DNA of 64,000 bases from Arthrobacter sp. EM1 (GTDB taxonomy: Bacteria; Actinomycetota; Actinomycetes; Actinomycetales; Micrococcaceae). The position numbers were made by a program, and so were the translations under genes. Shown here in pieces: positions 58,714 to 64,000 of this stretch. A model generated the notes under the pieces. The model saw nothing but the letters and a program-made list of their open reading frames with translations. It did not search any database and had not been told where the DNA came from. Positions within the stretch are counted from its first letter, which is position 1. Every line of letters begins with the position of its first letter. Where the stretch lies: the NCBI RefSeq assembly GCF_029964055.1, contig NZ_CP124836.1, positions 2,976,001 to 3,040,000 on the forward strand, written 5' to 3'.

Positions 58714-60147
58714 ATGGCAAATTCATCCAGCTCCCCTGAACTCAGCGCCCAACAGCAGCTCGAAGCGTTCGGCTACAAGCAGGAACTGAAACGGTCGGTG
58801 TCCACCGCTGACTTGCTCGTCTATGGACTCGTTTTTATGGTCCCGATCGCCCCGTGGGCTATTTTCGGCGTTGTCTATAACGCGGCCGGCGGTATGGTCC
58901 CGCTGGTTTACGCTATTGGACTTATCGCCATGATCTTCACTGCCCTTGCCTATCAGCAGATGGCCAAGTCCATCCCGCTCGCCGGTTCGGTGTTCTCCTA
59001 CGTGGGGCGCGGGCTACATCCCACCGCCGGGTTTTTTGCCGGGTGGGCAATCCTGCTGGACTATCTCCTCGTCCCGACGCTCCTGTACGTTTTTGCTGCC
59101 GAGTCGATGGTGGGCATCTTTCCTGACTCCCCGCGCTGGCTATGGGCGCTGATCTTTGTGGCGGTCAACACCGTCGTTAATCTGCTCGGCATCAGCTCGA
59201 TCAAACGGATGAACCGCATCTTCCTGGCAATTGAACTCATCTTTGTCGTCATTTTCGTCGTGATCGCCGTTAATGCCCTGGCCACAAACGCTGTTCCGGG
59301 CGCCGAACTGACCATGAACCCGATCTGGGACGCAACCAAGGTGACGGGTCCGCTGATCGCCTCGGCCCTGTCCATAGCGGTCTTGAGTTTCCTCGGGTTT
59401 GACGGCATTTCCACCATGTCTGAGGAAGCCACCGGCGGCCGCAACGCTGCCGGACGGGCCATGATCATGGCGCTGTTCCTGGTGGCGTTCCTGTTCATCC
59501 TGCAGACCTGGCTGGCCAGCGCCCTGGCAGGCGGCCGGGAATCATTCAACGATGACGAGGTCGGCAATGCCTTCTTTACGATCGTCGCGGCCGCCTCGAA
59601 CAGCGGCTGGATGACGGCGTTCTTTGTGGTGAACGTCCTCGCTATCGGAGTGGCGAACGCCATGGCCGCACAGGCCGCCACCTCGCGGCTGCTGTACTCG
59701 ATGAGCCGCGACCGTCAACTGCCCCGGTTCCTGTCCCGGATTGACAGCCGGCAGGTTCCCCGCAACGCCATCATCCTGGTGTCCGCCATCTCGGCGGTCC
59801 TCGTCTTGTTCTTTGTGGGACAGATTGACGTCATCTCCGCGCTGGTGAACTTCGGCGCACTTTTCGGTTTTATGCTCCTGCACCTGTCGGTCATTTTTCA
59901 CTACATCGTGCATCAGAAGTCGAAAAACTATGTGCTCCATCTTCTGGTGCCGGTCCTGGGCTTCCTGATCATTGGCTATGTGCTGCTCAACGCGGCTCCG
60001 GAGGCAAAAATCGGCGGCGCCATCTGGCTCGCAGTAGGAGCCGGAGTCTTCGCATACTACAAATACACCGGCCGGACACCTGACCTCAGCGAAGAGAACA
60101 ACGGCGCGCCGGAGTTGTCCATGAGCGCAACGGAGTCCCAGCGATGA
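58714..60147 (+). CDS. APC-superfamily amino acid/polyamine permease
   Basis: 477 aa with 12 membrane segments. The N-terminal helix-1 region (LVYGLVFMVPIAPWAIFG) and GFDGISTMSEEATGGRNAAGRAM follow the APC transporter pattern. It starts 36 bp after the hydrolase and overlaps the formamidase start by 4 bp (ATGA). It presumably imports an amino acid, amine or amide substrate of the flanking hydrolases. Confidence 0.9.
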   Translation: MANSSSSPELSAQQQLEAFGYKQELKRSVSTADLLVYGLVFMVPIAPWAIFGVVYNAAGGMVPLVYAIGLIAMIFTALAYQQMAKSIPLAGSVFSYVGRGLHPTAGFFAGWAILLDYLLVPTLLYVFAAESMVGIFPDSPRWLWALIFVAVNTVVNLLGISSIKRMNRIFLAIELIFVVIFVVIAVNALATNAVPGAELTMNPIWDATKVTGPLIASALSIAVLSFLGFDGISTMSEEATGGRNAAGRAMIMALFLVAFLFILQTWLASALAGGRESFNDDEVGNAFFTIVAAASNSGWMTAFFVVNVLAIGVANAMAAQAATSRLLYSMSRDRQLPRFLSRIDSRQVPRNAIILVSAISAVLVLFFVGQIDVISALVNFGALFGFMLLHLSVIFHYIVHQKSKNYVLHLLVPVLGFLIIGYVLLNAAPEAKIGGAIWLAVGAGVFAYYKYTGRTPDLSEENNGAPELSMSATESQR

Positions 60148-61088
60148 CCGCCAGCGCTGAACATTTCCTCGACAAATCCCAAGGGAAGTTCTCGTTCTCC
60201 GGAAGGGAAGAACCTGCGCTGCGAATCGCCCCCGGAACCGGTGAACGGATCGCGTTCGAGACCAGCGACGCCGTCTACGCGGAACTGCACGTTCATCACG
60301 ACCTTGACCGGCTCACCGTTGGCATCAATCCCGTCACCGGACCGGTCTTCGTGGACGGAGCGGAGCCGGGCGACGCCCTGATCGTCACGATTCACGAGAT
60401 CCTGCTCAACGACTGCGGCTGGTCCGTCAGCCTGCCGGGAACGGGGGCACTGCGCCACGTGATGGGCCGAGAGATGTTCACCAGGCGGATCCCGATCGAC
60501 GCTGACGGAGTGCACGTAACCGACCGGCACGTCTTCGATGCCCGGCCGATGATCGGCTGCATCGGCACAGCACCGGCAGAGGGGGAAAACTCCACAGTCA
60601 TGCCAAGCTTCGCCGGCGGCGGGAACATGGACCTCACCGGGTGCCGGCCAGGCTCGAAGGTGTATCTGCCGGTCATGGTGGAAGGCGCGTACCTCTCGAT
60701 CGGAGACATCCATGCCCTGATGGCCGAAGGCGAGTCGTCATTCGTGGCCATCGAGGCCGAGGGAACAGCCGTGATCAGCATTGAGCTGGCAAAAGACATG
60801 AACCTCCGCGCCCCCCGGATCGAGACCGGTGAGGAATGGATCTTCGTCGGCCTGGGCAACCCAGTCCAGGAAAGCATCACCCGCGGCTACGAAGACATGT
60901 TCCACTTCCTCGTCAAGGACCACGGCTGGGAGCGGGAAGACGCCTACGCCGTGCTCAGTGCAGTCGGCGACTCCCGTCTCGGCGGACCGACGGGATCATC
61001 GGCGCCGGACCCGCTCCACCCGTTCACCCCCGTGGGGGCAGTCACGGTGCACCGCCTGCCCAAGAGTGTGCTGACGCCACAGTCCTGA
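60144..61088 (+). CDS. Acetamidase/formamidase family protein
   Basis: 314 aa. It has the FmdA/AmdA fold signature (INPVTGPVFVDGAEPGDALIVTI, near residues 54-76, and GGGNMDLTGCRPGSKVYLPV, about 155-174). The family hydrolyses formamide or acetamide to ammonia plus acid. Last gene of the GntR-controlled operon, followed by a strong terminator. Ammonia and formate release would complete an amide-degradation route begun by the S33 hydrolase; this is inference from the operon. Confidence 0.9.
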   Translation: MTASAEHFLDKSQGKFSFSGREEPALRIAPGTGERIAFETSDAVYAELHVHHDLDRLTVGINPVTGPVFVDGAEPGDALIVTIHEILLNDCGWSVSLPGTGALRHVMGREMFTRRIPIDADGVHVTDRHVFDARPMIGCIGTAPAEGENSTVMPSFAGGGNMDLTGCRPGSKVYLPVMVEGAYLSIGDIHALMAEGESSFVAIEAEGTAVISIELAKDMNLRAPRIETGEEWIFVGLGNPVQESITRGYEDMFHFLVKDHGWEREDAYAVLSAVGDSRLGGPTGSSAPDPLHPFTPVGAVTVHRLPKSVLTPQS

Positions 61089-61107
61089 ACTGGAGCCGCT
61101 CAAAATG

Positions 61108-61141
61108 GCTGAGCCTGCCGCCTCGCCCCGGCAGGCTCAGC
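61108..61141. terminator. Stem-loop terminator after the formamidase operon
   Basis: A perfect 13-bp stem GCTGAGCCTGCCG (61108-61120) and CGGCAGGCTCAGC (61129-61141) with an 8-nt loop. The right arm contains the stop codon of the convergent gene at 61137, so the hairpin may serve both directions. Confidence 0.88.
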
Positions 61142-61973
61142 TTCCCAGCGGCTCAGGCGGGGTAAGCCTCCGAAAGGGCTCAAGCCGGGATTCAAATTCG
61201 GCGCGGTCCTCCGCTGCCAAAAGGCCGTTGGCCCCGTACCCCAGCGCCAGCGTATTGAGCTGCCACGGCGATCCTTCGGGCTGCTGGAGCCGTTCCTTGA
61301 AGGTGCCGCTGGTGTCCTTTGAAAGGTCCTGAAACCTGAAGGACAGCCACTGACCTGCCCGCCCAAGCGCCACCCCGGAAACAATAACCTGCTCCTCCGG
61401 GGTCAGACCGCCAAGGTCCCGGGTCCGGTCCGCTGCAGACCAGCCCTCCAGGGCGTTGGTTGTCGGCGTCCCATAGCCGTACCGGCCACTGACCTCCCCG
61501 ATGATGCCAATTGCCCGCTGCTTTTCTTCCCACGCCTGCGGCACTGTGGTGCTCTGGGATTCGGGACCGTTCACGTTAGTAAGGAGTGATTGGCCTCCGT
61601 AGTTATTCTCGATCGGCCGCTGAAACGGACTGCCGCCGGCTTCGTCGCCCGCAGGGGACCATTCAAGCTGGAATTCCTCCGACAGGGCGGCCCTGATCTC
61701 GGCAACCATGGCCTGCCCCGCGTCGAAGCCCTCCTGCGGTGTGGGGCCGTCCAGGATCTGCCGGGAATCGACGCCGGCGACACCGGGGTACTCACGCCAG
61801 TAGACGGTGCGCTCAGCACCGTCGGCCCCTGCGTCCACTGTCGTCCGCCCGATGGCGCTCTCGAACATGTGCTGCAGGATGGTGGCAGCGGGAACCGCGA
61901 CTATCCCGGCAACAGCGAAGAGTGCCGCCAGGATCCACAATCGACGGGACCAGCGGAACGTCAACTGTGACAT
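61137..61973 (-). CDS. Membrane-anchored protein of unknown function
   Basis: 278 aa. One N-terminal membrane helix (WILAALFAVAGIVAVPAATIL, residues 13-33) after a basic start, then an extracytoplasmic domain of about 240 residues. That domain is rich in Gln, Glu and Gly and contains NYGGQSLLTNVNG and FRFQDLSKDTSGTFKERL. I recognise no family. It is a single gene, and its 3' end lies in the shared terminator hairpin. Confidence 0.7.
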   Translation of the reverse strand: MSQLTFRWSRRLWILAALFAVAGIVAVPAATILQHMFESAIGRTTVDAGADGAERTVYWREYPGVAGVDSRQILDGPTPQEGFDAGQAMVAEIRAALSEEFQLEWSPAGDEAGGSPFQRPIENNYGGQSLLTNVNGPESQSTTVPQAWEEKQRAIGIIGEVSGRYGYGTPTTNALEGWSAADRTRDLGGLTPEEQVIVSGVALGRAGQWLSFRFQDLSKDTSGTFKERLQQPEGSPWQLNTLALGYGANGLLAAEDRAEFESRLEPFRRLTPPEPLGS

Positions 61974-62041
61974 CTAACCGCACCCCCATACAGTAGTTGC
62001 CACGACACTACAGGAGACCGGCGTATCCGTCGGACCCACGA

Positions 62042-63271
62042 TTACCAGTCGTGGACCGTTCCGTCGACGAGGCGGTTGTAGGGCAGGTAGGCCTGCTGGT
62101 AGGGGTAGGCCGCGGCGGCTTCCTCATTGAACTCCACGCCGATGCCGGGCGTGTCGCCGGGGTGCAGGTACCCGTCCACGAAGGTCATGGATTGTTCGAA
62201 GACCTCGTTCGTTTTGTCCGAGTGCTGCATGTATTCCTGGATGCCGTAGTTGTGGATCGCCAGGCCCACATGCAGCTGCGCGGCGAAACCCACCGGGGAA
62301 ATATCCGTCGGCCCGTGGAAACCGGACTTGATCTGGTACTGCGCGGCGAAATCCATCACCTTCTTCAGTGGCGAGATCCCGCCGAAGTGCGTCGAGGCGG
62401 CCCGGACATAGTCGATCAGCTGTTCCTTGATCAGCGTCTGGAAGTCAAAGACGGTATTGAAGATTTCCCCGATCGCCAGCGGCGTTGTGGTGTGGGAACG
62501 GACAAGGCGCAAGGCCTCCTGGTTCTCGGCCGGGGTGCAGTCCTCCAGCCAGAACAAGTCATAGGGCTCCAGCGCCTTGCCCAGTTTCGCGGCCTGGATC
62601 GGGGTCATCCGGTGGTGCCCGTCGTGCAGCAGCGGCAGCTCCGGCCCGAATTCATTCCGCACCGCTTCGAACACCGTCGGCAGGTGCCGCAGGTACGCTC
62701 GGGTGTCCCAGTCCTCCTCCGCCGGGAACGCCCCGCGACCGGCAGGCTCATAGTCATACCGCTCCCCCGAGGCTTGTGCCTGCGCCGCTACGCCGTACAC
62801 GGCCTTGATCCCTGGCACCGCGGTCTGGATCCGCACCGACTTGTAACCCAGCTCCAGATGTTCCCGGACCGAATCAAACAACGCGGGCAGGTCCGCCCCG
62901 GAGGCATGCCCGTAGGCGCGCAGCCCGTGACGGGACGCCCCGCCGAGCAGCTGGTAGACCGGCATCCCGGCGAGCTTGCCCTTGATATCCCACAACGCCA
63001 TGTCCACCGCCGCGATCGCCGCCATCGTCACCGGACCGCGCCGCCAGTACGAGGACCGGTACAGGAACTGCCAGGTGTCCTCGATCCGGTGCGGGTCCTT
63101 GCCGATCAGCAGCTGCGCAACGTGTTCCTTCAGGTATGCGGCCACCGCGAGCTCGCGGCCGTTCAGGGTCGCATCCCCAATCCCGGTCACACCGTCCTCC
63201 GTGGTGATCCGCAACGTGACGAAGTTACGGGACGGGCTGGTCACAAAGACTTCAGCGGCAATGATTTTCAC
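62042..63271 (-). CDS. manD: D-mannonate dehydratase (enolase superfamily, RspA/ManD)
   Basis: 409 aa. ManD active-site residues are at expected places: Arg147 (KSVRIQT), Tyr159 (IKAVYG), metal ligands Asp217 (LLHDGHHR), Glu243 ([10 protein letters not shown]) and Glu269 (IGEIFN), with His219 as catalytic partner. ManD dehydrates D-mannonate (and sometimes D-gluconate) to 2-keto-3-deoxygluconate; many RspA relatives have low activity, so the substrate needs caution. It lies 59 bp after the sugar kinase gene. Confidence 0.88.
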   Translation of the reverse strand: MKIIAAEVFVTSPSRNFVTLRITTEDGVTGIGDATLNGRELAVAAYLKEHVAQLLIGKDPHRIEDTWQFLYRSSYWRRGPVTMAAIAAVDMALWDIKGKLAGMPVYQLLGGASRHGLRAYGHASGADLPALFDSVREHLELGYKSVRIQTAVPGIKAVYGVAAQAQASGERYDYEPAGRGAFPAEEDWDTRAYLRHLPTVFEAVRNEFGPELPLLHDGHHRMTPIQAAKLGKALEPYDLFWLEDCTPAENQEALRLVRSHTTTPLAIGEIFNTVFDFQTLIKEQLIDYVRAASTHFGGISPLKKVMDFAAQYQIKSGFHGPTDISPVGFAAQLHVGLAIHNYGIQEYMQHSDKTNEVFEQSMTFVDGYLHPGDTPGIGVEFNEEAAAAYPYQQAYLPYNRLVDGTVHDW

Positions 63272-63330
63272 AGTGGGTCCAGGCTTTCTGAGTCGGTTTG
63301 ACGTTGGGGGTTGAGGCGGCGGTGCCGGCC

Positions 63331-64000
63331 CTAGCGTTGAGTCGTTCCGCTGGGTGCGGTCCCCAACAGTTCCAGTTCGCCCCGGTAGGGCAGGCCTTCC
63401 CAGTCGCCGGCAGTGCTGACCGCGAAGGCGCCCGTCAGGGCGCCGCGCCGCAGGCGGCCGGCGACGTCCTCGCCGTCGAGCAGGGCGGAGAGGTACCCCG
63501 CAGTGAAAGCGTCACCGGCTCCCACCGTGTCGATGCTGGTGACCTGCACGGCGGGCGTTTCCCAGCGGCCCGCCGCGGTGTGGACCCCGGCACCGGCCGC
63601 GCCCCGCTTGACCACAACCTCCCGCACGCCCCGGGCCAGCAGTTCCGCGGCCATCGCCGCTTCGGCGTCGTCGGCCGCGCCGGAATACCCATGGCCGGAG
63701 GCGACCAGGCCGAGTTCATCGTCGGATGCGATCAGGATGGTGGCGTGCCGGGCCAGCGGGGTGAGGACTGCGCGCGCCTCTTCCCGGGACCAGAGCTTGC
63801 CCCGGTAGTTGACGTCGAGGGACACCTCCAGGCCTTCGCCGGCGGCCCGGGCGGCCGCATACTCGACGGCCTGCCGTGCCTCCGGGCTGAGGGCTGCGGT
63901 GATCCCGGTGAGGTGCAGGACCCGGGTACCGGTCCGGAGGGCCGCGTCGACGTCGGCCCGGCAGAGCGTGGATCCGGCGGAACCGGTGCGGTAGTAAAAG
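63331..64000 (-). CDS. kdgK: PfkB-family sugar kinase, probable 2-keto-3-deoxygluconate kinase (partial)
   Basis: The gene enters from the right edge and its 5' part is outside the window; a GTG at 63825 is internal, since the frame stays open and homologous to 64000 ([30 protein letters not shown]). PfkB signature 2, [18 protein letters not shown], carries the catalytic Asp near the C-terminus. [11 protein letters not shown] and the YYRxGSA motif favour 2-dehydro-3-deoxygluconokinase. With the adjacent manD it would turn mannonate into KDPG. Confidence 0.87.
   Translation of the reverse strand, partial: FYYRTGSAGSTLCRADVDAALRTGTRVLHLTGITAALSPEARQAVEYAAARAAGEGLEVSLDVNYRGKLWSREEARAVLTPLARHATILIASDDELGLVASGHGYSGAADDAEAAMAAELLARGVREVVVKRGAAGAGVHTAAGRWETPAVQVTSIDTVGAGDAFTAGYLSALLDGEDVAGRLRRGALTGAFAVSTAGDWEGLPYRGELELLGTAPSGTTQR

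Noticed and set aside
61997..63301. 434-residue plus-strand frame opposite manD
   Set aside because: Arg/Val/His-rich shadow; manD on the other strand has all catalytic residues.
63331..63825. A complete 164-aa kinase starting at GTG 63825
   Set aside because: Homology to PfkB kinases continues upstream in frame to the window edge, so the gene is longer and cut off.

Overview
This is a high-GC actinobacterial chromosome segment with very dense coding and frequent 4-nt ATGA/GTGA stop-start overlaps. The protein families and gene order point to the Micrococcaceae (Arthrobacter/Pseudarthrobacter type); this is an inference from content, not a database match. Much of the left half follows the order of the Mycobacterium tuberculosis Rv3649-Rv3683 region: DUF1998 helicase, Tad-like pilus cluster, endonuclease III, CoA NUDIX, acs, MarP protease, Crp, NUDIX, RidA, a class A penicillin-binding protein and a metallophosphoesterase. 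No insertion sequence, prophage, rRNA or CRISPR array was seen. One tRNA-Pro(CGG) is present.

Layout. 1-7 kb: a regulator/MFS exporter pair with a probably leaderless exporter mRNA, a methyltransferase, a TipA-like MerR regulator with a textbook 19-bp-spacer operator promoter, a lipoprotein, trhO and a GNAT enzyme. 7-15 kb: the helicase facing a seven-gene Tad-type pilus/secretion operon. 15-25.7 kb: a short family-A polymerase, a YegP-like protein read from a TTG start, CoA pyrophosphatase plus nth, a membrane protein, acs, an FAD oxidoreductase, a SRPBCC protein, aroQ and a DUF2332 protein. 25.7-33 kb: marP, crp, NUDIX, ridA, a 51-aa DUF4177 protein, a penicillin-binding protein and a phosphoesterase. 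33-37 kb: a heterodimeric ABC exporter.

37-39 kb is the most interesting locus. A 71-aa secreted precursor carries three identical VGNWPDPM octapeptides at an exact 13-residue period. It is divergently transcribed from an XRE-type HTH regulator with a long TPR-like C-terminus, which is the architecture of peptide-pheromone (RRNPP-like) systems.

39-53.6 kb: purC, purD, a membrane-anchored molybdoenzyme, an asparaginase, a sterol-carrier-like protein, an SDR, a HAD hydrolase, a second YegP-like protein, GH15 and GH1 glycosidases, an App1-like phosphatase, a PAP2 phosphatase and an AlkC-like glycosylase. 53.7-61 kb: two linked catabolic operons (NCS1 permease with a cyclase-NTF2 fusion; GntR-controlled amidase-like hydrolase, APC permease and formamidase). 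61-64 kb: an unknown anchored protein, then manD and a partial kdgK forming a mannonate route.

Three intergenic regions (27.9, 33.1 and 41.3 kb) share an array-forming element built on GGACATGTCC. Two other loci (9.5 and 24.0 kb) carry tandem repeats whose core contains the stop codon of the adjacent gene. Starts were moved from the longest reading frame where a ribosome binding site, family length or operon overlap favoured another codon.
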